A stretch of 13,322 nt of DNA from Candidatus Uhrbacteria bacterium RIFOXYB12_FULL_58_10 (GTDB lineage: Bacteria; Patescibacteriota; Patescibacteriia; UBA9934; GWF2-40-263), in assembly GCA_943357275.1 (NCBI GenBank), contig CALRGL010000022.1, positions 1 to 13,322 of the forward strand, in the 5' to 3' direction. This document shows positions 1-5,974 of this stretch, piece by piece. A program made the translations under genes and the position numbers. Position 1 is the stretch's first letter, and each line of letters begins with the position of its first letter. The notes beneath the pieces were generated by a model. It searched no databases, was not told the DNA's origin, and saw nothing but the letters and a program-made list of their open reading frames with translations.

Positions 1-17
1 AAATAACGGGCGGATAA

Positions 18-32
18 GAACCCGTAGGGTTC
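18..32. repeat. Inverted repeat, 6-bp stem, 3-nt loop
   Basis: GAACCC and GGGTTC are separated by GTA. This is the first of a series of short-loop hairpins in the first 400 bases. No T-run follows on either strand, so it is not a standard intrinsic terminator. Confidence 0.6.
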
Positions 33-49
33 GATGCAGGAGTGAGAGA

Positions 50-80
50 GGAGTACCTAAACCAAAGGTTTAGGTACTCC
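50..80. repeat. Perfect 14-bp inverted repeat with 3-nt loop
   Basis: Positions 50-63 (GGAGTACCTAAACC) are exactly complementary to 67-80, with loop AAA. It is the strongest perfect hairpin of the left edge. Neither strand has a T-run directly after it, so it may be a Rho-independent-like block without a U-tract, an RNA 3'-end stabiliser, or a DNA cruciform or protein site. The sequence alone does not decide. Confidence 0.75.
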
Positions 81-95
81 CGAACGAACGAGTGC

Positions 96-116
96 AATCT
101 GGGCACAGCCCAGATT
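96..116. repeat. Perfect 9-bp inverted repeat with 3-nt loop
   Basis: AATCTGGGC (96-104) and GCCCAGATT (108-116) flank the loop ACA. It lies 15 bp beyond the 14-bp hairpin and shares its geometry (perfect stem, 3-nt loop). Confidence 0.7.
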
Positions 117-148
117 CCGTCCGAAATTCCTCTTTCTCCAAATTCCTC

Positions 149-175
149 AAAATAAAAAGACCCACCCAAGGGTCT
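149..175 (-). terminator. Intrinsic terminator of the 79-residue gene
   Basis: Read on the minus strand, AGACCC (175-170) pairs with GGGTCT (163-158) around a 6-nt loop, followed by a T-rich tract (TTTTTATTTT). It lies about 37 nt past the stop of the small minus-strand gene and supports that gene being transcribed. Confidence 0.7.
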
Positions 176-211
176 CAGAAAAGAAGAACGAAGAGCGAAG
201 AGCGAAAAGAA

Positions 212-451
212 TCAGAACAGCCGAGCAGGCTTCGGTGGCCGTTTGGCCGAGCGCTTGTGAGTCCCAACGGACTCGTGAGGATCTTGAGGAAGGAAGCGAT
301 CGTCATTGTGACGACTGTGTACAATCTGCTCTTGAAGCAGATTGGTTGGAACTCCCAGGAGGGAAGCCGCCATGCGAATGCTCACGTGACCGTGATCTGG
401 GTCACTGAAGAGATCCGCCCATTCCTCAGCATCAAACTCAGGAAACAACAT
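212..451 (-). CDS. Small hypothetical protein, possible helix-turn-helix DNA-binding protein
   Basis: This is a 79-residue protein of unknown function. I chose the ATG at 451 over an in-frame GTG at 478 because AAGGGG lies a few bases upstream on the minus strand. The N-terminus is acidic (MLFPEFDAEEWADLF). A central stretch, VSIRMAASLLGVP with TNLLQEQI after it, has the spacing of an excisionase- or MerR-like helix-turn-helix. The C-terminus is basic and proline-rich (SAKRPPKPARLF). A plausible promoter lies at 483-510 and an intrinsic terminator at 149-175, which together favour this frame over the overlapping plus-strand open frame at 92-472. Several hairpins (259-274, 300-314, 322-344, 386-405) lie inside the coding sequence. 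The DNA-binding idea is inference only. Confidence 0.55.
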   Translation of the reverse strand: MLFPEFDAEEWADLFSDPDHGHVSIRMAASLLGVPTNLLQEQIVHSRHNDDRFLPQDPHESVGTHKRSAKRPPKPARLF

Positions 452-482
452 GTCTTTCCCCTTCACATTTGAGGGCACGTTA

Positions 483-510
483 AAAATAACACATGAGCCT
501 GATTTGTCTA
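483..510 (-). promoter_or_regulatory. Possible sigma70-type promoter for the 79-residue gene
   Basis: On the minus strand TAGACA (510-505) and TATTTT (488-483) are 16 bp apart, about 30 nt before the ATG at 451. One mismatch to TTGACA, and the -10 is weak. Confidence 0.35.
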
Positions 511-538
511 GATAAAAGAAAAAGCGACAAAATAAAAA

Positions 539-647
539 AGAATAATTGATGATGGTGGCCTGGAGTGGAATTGAACCACTGACCTTGGGCTTAGAAGTCC
601 CCTGCTCTATCCAACTGAGCTACCAGGCCGTCTTAATCAATTATTCT
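539..647 (-). repeat. 12-bp inverted repeat bracketing tRNA-Arg, followed by a T-run
   Basis: AGAATAATTGAT occurs at 539-550 and its exact reverse complement at 636-647, enclosing the tRNA gene (553-629). On the minus-strand transcript the leader and trailer would form a 12-bp helix around the folded tRNA, six nt before its 5' end and two nt after CCA. The helix runs directly into TTTTTATTTT. It could serve as the terminator of this transcription unit and as a processing aid. Confidence 0.6.
553..629 (-). tRNA. tRNA-Arg (anticodon TCT), CCA encoded
   Basis: The minus strand gives a complete cloverleaf: acceptor GGCCTGG/CCAGGCC, D-arm GCTC/GAGC with loop AGTTGGATA, anticodon loop CTTCTAA (anticodon TCT, reading AGA and AGG), 5-nt variable loop AGGTC, T-arm AGTGG-TTCAATT-CCACT, discriminator A and an encoded CCA (555-553). 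The anticodon stem is imperfect: GGGGA faces GCCCA, giving three G-C pairs with mismatches at both ends (A31-G39, G27-A43). The T-loop reads TTCAATT and so keeps the TTCRA core. The gene lies 68 nt past the recombinase stop on the same strand and may share its transcript. Confidence 0.93.
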
Positions 648-697
648 CTTTATTTCTGAATGAACTACCAAAAAGATAGTCTTTTTCTTCTCTTTCG

Positions 698-1621
698 TCA
701 ATCTTCTCTTGTCTTTCCGTGGAACTTTTTATACACATCATGCATATGTTGGTTGGTAATATGCGTATAGACTTGTGTGGTTGTAATCGATTCATGTCCA
801 AGCAGAGATTGCACGGATCGAATATCAGCTCCGTTCATCAGTAAATCTGTTGCAAAGGTGTGTCTGAGCGTGTGTGGAGTAATTTGCTTGGTAATTCCCG
901 CTGTTCTTGCATATCGCTCTACAATTCTTTGAATCGATCTTGGAGTCAGTGGCCCACTGTCACTTCGACCAATCTTGGCTCGATCGTGGGAAACAAACAA
1001 ATACGAAGAAATATCATGTCGCTTTGCTAAGTATGTCTCAATTGAATCTTTTGCGGTTCCAGAAAGAAAAACAATGCGCGGTTTATCGCCTTTTCCTCGA
1101 ATCGTAAATTCATCTCGTTTTAAATTCACTCCTTCTATTTCTAGATTCGCAAGTTCACTCACACGCAAACCCGTTGAAAACAACAATTCCAAAATGGCTT
1201 TATCACGAAACGCAATCAGATCAGATCCCAAAAGAAACGGCTGTGCAAGTAAACGATCCAATTCATCTACTTCCAAAAATTCAACGATTCGCTTGGATTG
1301 TTTTGCAAGTTCAATTTGTTCCGCGGGGAACGCATGAATATCTTGCTTCGCTAAATACTTCAAAAATGCACGAAGAGCAATCAAATGATAATTTTGTGTC
1401 GATTTTTTCAATGTTTCTTCCTCACGTCCTTCTTTAAGTCGATTCAACCAAAGACGATAGTTCTTGATCATCTCTCGATCAATTGCCTTAACCTCTGGAT
1501 TTTTAGACCAATCTTCAAATCGGCGCAAATAAAAATCATAATTGCGAATCGTCAATGCAGATCTTCCACGTTCAACTTCCAAATACTCAAGAAAGTTTGT
1601 AATCAATGTATCAATTTTCAT
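698..1621 (-). CDS. Site-specific tyrosine recombinase, XerC/XerD family
   Basis: Family role: cuts and rejoins DNA through a phosphotyrosine link; Xer proteins resolve chromosome dimers at dif. Using the ATG at 1621 (307 residues, a normal Xer length) there is an N-terminal SAM-like core-binding domain (about 1-95) and a C-terminal catalytic domain. The catalytic set is complete: Arg153 in STGLRVSEL, Lys177 in RGKGDKPR, His250 and Arg253 in HTLRH, His276 in LLGHES and Tyr285 in VYTH. A TTG at 1645 would add eight residues, but TATAAT at 1637-1632 on this strand suggests transcription starts about 4 nt before the ATG, so I prefer the ATG. There is no Shine-Dalgarno. The tRNA next door recalls an integrase, but no duplicated tRNA 3' end is visible, so a housekeeping Xer is more likely. 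XerC and XerD cannot be told apart here. Confidence 0.9.
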   Translation of the reverse strand: MKIDTLITNFLEYLEVERGRSALTIRNYDFYLRRFEDWSKNPEVKAIDREMIKNYRLWLNRLKEGREEETLKKSTQNYHLIALRAFLKYLAKQDIHAFPAEQIELAKQSKRIVEFLEVDELDRLLAQPFLLGSDLIAFRDKAILELLFSTGLRVSELANLEIEGVNLKRDEFTIRGKGDKPRIVFLSGTAKDSIETYLAKRHDISSYLFVSHDRAKIGRSDSGPLTPRSIQRIVERYARTAGITKQITPHTLRHTFATDLLMNGADIRSVQSLLGHESITTTQVYTHITNQHMHDVYKKFHGKTRED

Positions 1622-1631
1622 ATCCACAGAT

Positions 1632-1637
1632 ATTATA
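1632..1637 (-). promoter_or_regulatory. Consensus -10 box just before the recombinase ATG
   Basis: TATAAT on the minus strand ends 10 nt before the ATG at 1621, predicting an almost leaderless mRNA. The best -35 at 17-bp spacing is TAGAGT (1660-1655), which is poor. Confidence 0.4.
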
Positions 1638-1703
1638 CGACACAATTCTTTACAACTCTATTTTATGATAAGCTAGTCCAGCTTATACACACCCTGTTCA
1701 TAA

Positions 1704-1713
1704 GAGTTAACTC
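1704..1713. promoter_or_regulatory. 10-bp palindrome in the recombinase/DsbA-like intergenic region
   Basis: GAGTTAACTC is a perfect palindrome 15 bp before the ATG of the DsbA-like gene, in the 107-bp divergent spacer. It could be an operator. A single 10-bp palindrome is weak evidence. Confidence 0.2.
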
Positions 1714-1728
1714 ATTCAAATAAATACT

Positions 1729-2505
1729 ATGGAAGAACAACAAATACACTCAGCTCCAACGTCTGCTCCAAAAGATCTTCTTTCAACGATTCCTTCTAAG
1801 CAAGCTTTCTGGATCGGTTTCGTCGCAGCCATCCTTTGTCTTGGAACACTTGGCTTTATCATTCTTGGAAGCCAATTGATGCGTGGAGGATCTTTTAACC
1901 TAGGCACAGGAGCGAAAGCTGCACCAATCGTTGTCGATCAAGGTAACGACGATTCAGAACCAGCTCCAACCGGCGCTGTTCCAGCAGTGAGTGACGAAGA
2001 TCATATTCTTGGAGATAAAAACGCTCCTGTCACAATCATTGAATATTCCGATTTTGAATGTCCATTCTGTGGTCAGTTCCATCCAACCATGCAACAAGTC
2101 ATGAAGGAATACCCAACGCAAGTTCGCTGGATCTTCCGACACTTCCCACTTTCTTTCCATCCAAATGCACAGCCTTCAGCAAACGCATCTGAATGTGCAG
2201 CTGAACAAGGAAAATTCTGGGAATTTGCTGATCAAATGTTTGCAAATCAAAAAGGTCTAAATGATGAGTTCTACAAGAAAGTCGCTGGAGACTTGAAACT
2301 CAACATGAACCAGTTCAACACCTGTCTCACTTCTGGAAAATATAAGGACAAAGTAGCAACACAAGCACAAGAAGGTGGTGCTGCAGGCGTTTCCGGAACC
2401 CCAGGATCCTTCGTTATTGGTAAAGATGGATCCGCTGTTCCTATCCGAGGAGCTCTTCCATTTGAATCTGTAAAAGCAGCGATCGACGCAGCTCTTGCAA
2501 AATAA
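1729..2505 (+). CDS. Membrane-anchored DsbA-family thiol oxidoreductase (thioredoxin fold)
   Basis: 258 residues. Residues 1-26 are cytoplasmic, about 27-49 form one membrane segment (FWIGFVAAILCLGTLGFI...), then a Pro/Asp-rich linker leads to an extracellular thioredoxin-fold domain from about 88. The active site is C111-P-F-C114 in SDFECPFCGQF, and the cis-proline loop is GTPGS (Pro225). Two more cysteines, C156 and C199, fall where many BdbD/DsbA-like proteins have a second pair. Family members introduce or reshuffle disulphides in exported proteins. The start has no Shine-Dalgarno and sits in the context ACTATG. The gene stands alone, with an intrinsic terminator directly after the stop. 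No DsbB/VKOR partner is in view. The family is secure; oxidase versus isomerase activity is not. Confidence 0.9.
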   Translation: MEEQQIHSAPTSAPKDLLSTIPSKQAFWIGFVAAILCLGTLGFIILGSQLMRGGSFNLGTGAKAAPIVVDQGNDDSEPAPTGAVPAVSDEDHILGDKNAPVTIIEYSDFECPFCGQFHPTMQQVMKEYPTQVRWIFRHFPLSFHPNAQPSANASECAAEQGKFWEFADQMFANQKGLNDEFYKKVAGDLKLNMNQFNTCLTSGKYKDKVATQAQEGGAAGVSGTPGSFVIGKDGSAVPIRGALPFESVKAAIDAALAK

Positions 2506-2512
2506 CGACTCA

Positions 2513-2545
2513 AAAACAAGGTCTCAAGACCTTGTTTTGTTTTTC
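2513..2545 (+). terminator. Intrinsic terminator after the DsbA-like gene
   Basis: AAAACAAGGTC (2513-2523) pairs with GACCTTGTTTT (2528-2538) around TCAA, followed by GTTTTT. It begins 8 nt past the stop. Confidence 0.85.
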
Positions 2546-2557
2546 CCACTGATTCTT

Positions 2558-2586
2558 TTGACAAAAATCAGCTATTTCGCTATGAT
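2558..2586 (+). promoter_or_regulatory. Strong sigma70-type promoter of rpsO
   Basis: TTGACA (2558-2563), 17 bp spacer, TATGAT (2581-2586): full -35 and five of six bases at -10. The predicted start near 2593 gives a leader of about 78 nt before the rpsO ATG. This also shows that the in-frame TTG at 2587 cannot be a translation start, because it lies upstream of the transcript. Confidence 0.85.
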
Positions 2587-2592
2587 TTGCCC

Positions 2593-2670
2593 ATAAATCA
2601 TCCAGGCGTTGATTCGGTTCCGGGCCCTGAGCTGCCCTTACTTGATCAAACGCACGAATTACTCTTTTCT
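2593..2670 (+). promoter_or_regulatory. Structured rpsO leader, candidate S15 autoregulatory element
   Basis: GCGTTGAT (2606-2613) can pair with ATC-A-AACGC (2645-2653, one bulged A). Inside it GGGC (2622-2625) pairs with GCCC (2634-2637) around an 8-nt loop. S15 is known to repress its own mRNA through leader structures that differ between bacterial groups. The assignment is inference from position and foldability. Confidence 0.45.
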
Positions 2671-2934
2671 ATGCTCACACAAAAGAAAAAACTCAAGATC
2701 ATTGAGAAATTCCGCACCCATGCTTCCGACACAGGTTCACCACAAGTTCAGATCGCTATTTTGACAGCTGAGATCAAAGACCTCACAAGTCACATGCGCG
2801 ATCACAAGAAAGACTTCTCTTCACGACGAGGTCTTATCAAGAAAGTGAGTGAGCGACGACGTCTCCTCAAATATTTGGAACGTGAGGAACCAAAAGAAGC
2901 GGACAAAATCAAAAAAGAACTTGAGTTGAAGTAG
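2671..2934 (+). CDS. rpsO: 30S ribosomal protein S15
   Basis: 87 residues, matching the usual 88-89. The S15 hallmarks are all present: MLTQKKKLKIIEKF, then HASDTGSPQVQIAILT, then HMRDHKKDFSSRRGL and VSERRRLLKYLE. S15 is a primary binder of the central domain of 16S rRNA and helps form bridge B4 to the large subunit. I chose the ATG at 2671 because family members begin here and the promoter at 2558-2586 excludes the upstream TTG. The start has no Shine-Dalgarno: it is preceded by the pyrimidine-rich ACTCTTTTCT. The gene has its own promoter, leader and terminator. In many bacteria rpsO lies next to pnp; here a NYN gene sits between them. Confidence 0.97.
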   Translation: MLTQKKKLKIIEKFRTHASDTGSPQVQIAILTAEIKDLTSHMRDHKKDFSSRRGLIKKVSERRRLLKYLEREEPKEADKIKKELELK

Positions 2935-2944
2935 TATTTATAAA

Positions 2945-2985
2945 CCCCGCTATTCCTTAAGTGAGTAGCGGGGCTTTCTCTTTTT
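2945..2985 (+). terminator. Intrinsic terminator of rpsO
   Basis: CCCCGCTA (2945-2952) pairs with TAGCGGGG (2966-2973), followed by CTTTCTCTTTTT. It begins 10 nt past the rpsO stop. Confidence 0.85.
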
Positions 2986-3007
2986 ACATAACGCACCTAA
3001 TTTTTCT

Positions 3008-3619
3008 ATGTTTAAACATGCAAACCAACGCGTAGGCGTTTTCATTGATACTCAGAACATGTATTACAGTGCTCGTCATTTATTCGGTCGCAAAGTGAAC
3101 TTTAAAAATATTGTTGAAGACGCGGTTTCTGGTCGACAACTCATTCGCGCTCTTGCTTACGTCATTCGGACAAAAGGTGCAGAAGAACGACCATTTTTCG
3201 AAGCTTTGCAAAAATCAGGAATTGAAACTCGAGAAAAAAATCTCATTGAATACGCTTCGGGACAAAAGAAGGCGGACTGGGATGTAGGACTCGCAATCGA
3301 CGTCGTTCAAATGCTCGATATTCTCGATGTTGTCGTGATTGTCTCAGGAGACGGTGACTACCTTCCGCTGATTGAATACGTTCAGTCACGTGGACGTATC
3401 GCAGAAGTCATGGCGTTTGGCGAAACAACCAGTTCTCTTTCCATTGATTTCTGTGATGACTACATCGATCTTTCACAAAATAAACGTCGCTACTTGATTG
3501 GACCAACCGCAAAAGAAGGTGAAAAAGAAACCGTTGAAAACATCAAACTTGATGATGATCGACTAGAGCCAAAGGTTGTTGAAGACGACGAAGACGATTT
3601 AATTCTTTCATTAGACTAA
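3008..3619 (+). CDS. NYN-domain (LabA/DUF88-like) putative ribonuclease
   Basis: 203 residues. Residues about 8-160 form a NYN domain, a PIN-like fold that usually acts as a metal-dependent RNase. The expected acidic residues are present: Asp14 with Asn17 in VFIDTQN, Asp90, Asp92 and Asp98 in KKADWDVGLAID, and Asp115 and Asp117 in VSGDGDY. The last 25 residues are very acidic (DDDRLEP, EDDEDD) and probably disordered. No signal peptide or membrane segment is seen, so it should be cytoplasmic. It starts at ATG 3008 in the context TTTTCTATG, with no Shine-Dalgarno, and ends 19 nt before the pnp leader hairpin; no terminator separates them, so cotranscription with pnp is likely. Its RNA substrate is unknown; a role in RNA turnover with PNPase is inferred from position. 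Confidence 0.85.
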   Translation: MFKHANQRVGVFIDTQNMYYSARHLFGRKVNFKNIVEDAVSGRQLIRALAYVIRTKGAEERPFFEALQKSGIETREKNLIEYASGQKKADWDVGLAIDVVQMLDILDVVVIVSGDGDYLPLIEYVQSRGRIAEVMAFGETTSSLSIDFCDDYIDLSQNKRRYLIGPTAKEGEKETVENIKLDDDRLEPKVVEDDEDDLILSLD

Positions 3620-3638
3620 TAACAAACACTTACGTAAC

Positions 3639-3697
3639 GATCCTGTCCGGACGTTGAGATATCGAGACTACTCGACATCTTTGGCCAGGACAGGATC
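3639..3697 (+). promoter_or_regulatory. Long hairpin in the pnp leader covering the ribosome-binding region
   Basis: GATCCTGTCC (3639-3648) is the exact reverse complement of GGACAGGATC (3688-3697). Inside, GG pairs with CC past a bulged A, then AGAT and TCGAG pair with CTCGA and ATCT across one mismatch, closing on ACTA. The 3' arm contains AGGA (3692-3695), the only Shine-Dalgarno-like sequence before the ATG at 3705, so the hairpin would hide it. In E. coli a pnp leader hairpin is cut by RNase III and the product is degraded by PNPase, giving autoregulation; the same logic is inferred here. Confidence 0.7.
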
Positions 3698-3704
3698 ACT
3701 TTCT

Positions 3705-5969
3705 ATGCCAAATCCAAAACGATTTGAAACACAGTGGGGCGGTAAAACGCTCACAATCGAAGTCGGCAAATATGCCAACCAAGCAGGTGGATCCTGCACC
3801 GTTCAGTATGGTGACACTGTTGTTCTTGCAACAGCTGTCATGAGTTCAGAAGTACGCGAAGGATTGAACTTTTTCCCTTTGCAAGTTGAGTTCGAAGAAC
3901 GGCTCTATGCCGCAGGTCGCATCAAAGGTTCTCGCTTCATGAAAAAAGAAGGACGACCAACCGACGAAGCAATCCTCACAGCACGCTTTATTGATCGCGC
4001 CATTCGACCACTCTTCGACGATCGAATGCGAAACGAAATCCAAGTTGTTGTCACAACACTTGTATTTGATGGAATCAATGATCCTGACGTTCTAGGTCTG
4101 ATCGGCGCAAGCTGTGCCCTTCATATAAGCGAAATTCCTTGGAACGGTCCGATCGGATGCATCCGTATTGGCCAAGTTGAAGGGGAATGGGTCATTAACC
4201 CAAGTTACGAAGCTCGAGAAAAATCTATTCTTGATCTTTCCTTTGCTGGAACAGACAAGATGGTCATCATGGTAGAAGCAGGTGCAAAAGAAGCCCCAGA
4301 AGAAACCATTCTTGAAGCCTTCACCTTTGGACAAAAGCATCTTTCTGCTCCAGTAAAATTGATCGAGGAAGTTCGCGCCTACGCTGGAAAAGAAAAAGTG
4401 AATCCTTTTGTCCTCGATACAGAAGAAAAGAAAACAGCTGAAGCAGAAAAGCAAAAGGTTCGCGATTTGGTGACACCATTTATTGCTGAGCAAGTAAAAC
4501 AATTGTTTTACTCAACACCACAAGCAACGAAATCTGATCGCACAAAACAAAAAGATGAACTCAAAAAACGCACAAAAGCTTTTTTGAAAGAACAGGGAAT
4601 CGAAGAAACACTTTTTGGAGCGGGAATGGAAATGGTCAGCGTTGTTCTTGATCACGAAGTTGCGCGATTCATTATCGAAGAAGATAAACGCGTTGACGGA
4701 CGAGGCAACGACGAAATCCGAAACTTGTTTTCAGAAGTCAGTGTGCTTCCACGTGTTCACGGATCTGGTCACTTTATGCGAGGTGAAACACAAGTGCTTA
4801 GCGTTGTAACACTTGGCGCGCCAGGCGACGAACAGACACTCGACGGCATGGAACTTGTTGGAAAGAAACGTTACTTCCATCACTACAATTTCCCTCCATT
4901 TTCCGTTGGTGAATGCAAACCAATGCGAGGACCTTCACGACGAGATATTGGACACGGTGGCCTTGCAGAAAAAGCACTCGAACCAATGTTGCCAGATAAA
5001 GAGTCCTTTCCATACACCATTCGTGTTGTTTCCGAAGTGTTTGGATCAAACGGTTCAAGTTCCATGGGATCAACTTGTGGATCAACACTCGCTCTGATGG
5101 ACGCAGGAGTTCCAATCAAAGCTCCTGTTGCTGGTATCGCGATTGGACTTGCATCACTTGGAAACAAATGGAAAGTCATTACAGACTTACAGGATCTAGA
5201 AGATGGAGCTGGTGGAATGGACTTTAAGATCGCAGGATCAAAGACTGGAATCACGGCCATTCAAATGGATACAAAAACAGAAGGTCTTACAAAAGAGATC
5301 GTCGAGGAAGCAATCATGCGTGCAAAATCAGCTCGTTTGCGAATCCTTGATCAAATGCAAACAGCCATTGCTGAACCTCGTGCAGATCTTTCTCCTTATG
5401 CTCCACGTATTATTTCAATGCGTATCAATCCTGAACGTATTGGCGACGTCATTGGAACGGGTGGAAAGATTATTAACGAGATTATCGCTACAACAGGCGT
5501 TACAACCATCGATATTGAAGACGACGGACTCGTGCTCATCACTTCCATGAACGCAGAAGGCGCACTCAAGGCAAAAGAAACCATCTTCAATCTCACACGA
5601 GAAATTGTTGCAGGTGAAATTTTCAAAGGAAAAGTCACTCGCATCATGGATTTCGGAGCGATTGTCGAGTTCATGCCAAAGAAAGATGGAATGGTTCATG
5701 TTAGTGAAATGGCTCCGTATCGTGTTGACAGCGTGACAGATATCGTCAAAATGGGGGATGAAGTGTTCGTAAAGGTTCTCGAAGTTTCTGAAGGACGCAC
5801 TTCACTTTCGATGAAGAGCGCGCCTGGAAACGTTTTTCCGGAGAAAAAGCCGTCTGCACCAAGACCAGAAGGTCAGCGTGATAGTCGACCAAGTTCTGGA
5901 AGACCATCAGGACCTCCACGACCACGAGCACCATTTGTGCCACGATCTACGCCAAAAAACGATAGTTAA
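3705..5969 (+). CDS. pnp: Polyribonucleotide nucleotidyltransferase (PNPase)
   Basis: 754 residues. PNPase degrades RNA 3' to 5' by phosphorolysis, releasing nucleoside diphosphates, and can add tails in reverse. Domains in order: first RNase PH core (about 5-235), helical linker, second RNase PH core (about 325-555) with catalytic Asp500 and Asp506 in LEDGAGGMDFK, KH domain (about 567-630, GTGG loop) and S1 domain (about 637-705, from GEIFKGKVTRIMDFGA). A tail of about 45 residues rich in Pro, Arg and Ser follows. An in-frame ATG at 3654 would add 17 residues, but those codons are the leader hairpin and family members start at PNPKRFETQWGG-like sequence, so I start at 3705. The next gene begins 5 nt past the stop. 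Confidence 0.97.
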   Translation: MPNPKRFETQWGGKTLTIEVGKYANQAGGSCTVQYGDTVVLATAVMSSEVREGLNFFPLQVEFEERLYAAGRIKGSRFMKKEGRPTDEAILTARFIDRAIRPLFDDRMRNEIQVVVTTLVFDGINDPDVLGLIGASCALHISEIPWNGPIGCIRIGQVEGEWVINPSYEAREKSILDLSFAGTDKMVIMVEAGAKEAPEETILEAFTFGQKHLSAPVKLIEEVRAYAGKEKVNPFVLDTEEKKTAEAEKQKVRDLVTPFIAEQVKQLFYSTPQATKSDRTKQKDELKKRTKAFLKEQGIEETLFGAGMEMVSVVLDHEVARFIIEEDKRVDGRGNDEIRNLFSEVSVLPRVHGSGHFMRGETQVLSVVTLGAPGDEQTLDGMELVGKKRYFHHYNFPPFSVGECKPMRGPSRRDIGHGGLAEKALEPMLPDKESFPYTIRVVSEVFGSNGSSSMGSTCGSTLALMDAGVPIKAPVAGIAIGLASLGNKWKVITDLQDLEDGAGGMDFKIAGSKTGITAIQMDTKTEGLTKEIVEEAIMRAKSARLRILDQMQTAIAEPRADLSPYAPRIISMRINPERIGDVIGTGGKIINEIIATTGVTTIDIEDDGLVLITSMNAEGALKAKETIFNLTREIVAGEIFKGKVTRIMDFGAIVEFMPKKDGMVHVSEMAPYRVDSVTDIVKMGDEVFVKVLEVSEGRTSLSMKSAPGNVFPEKKPSAPRPEGQRDSRPSSGRPSGPPRPRAPFVPRSTPKNDS

Positions 5970-5974
5970 GCAGC

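Noticed and set aside
1..6. End of a plus-strand gene (AAA TAA) at the window edge
   Set aside because: Six bases cannot establish a frame.
92..472. 126-residue plus-strand open frame
   Set aside because: It has no family features, overlaps the minus-strand gene that has a ribosome site, promoter and terminator, and runs through several hairpins and that terminator.
553..1621. Integrative element inserted at tRNA-Arg
   Set aside because: The recombinase has standard Xer length and motifs, and I find no second copy of the tRNA 3' end in the window.
1683..1691. Single DnaA-box match TTATACACA
   Set aside because: A lone 9-mer in an AT-rich spacer is expected by chance.
2587..2670. N-terminal extension of S15 from a TTG
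   Set aside because: The promoter -10 ends at 2586, so this codon would lie upstream of the transcript; S15 proteins begin at the ATG at 2671.
3654..3704. 17-residue N-terminal extension of PNPase
   Set aside because: The codons coincide with the leader hairpin and have no counterpart in the family.
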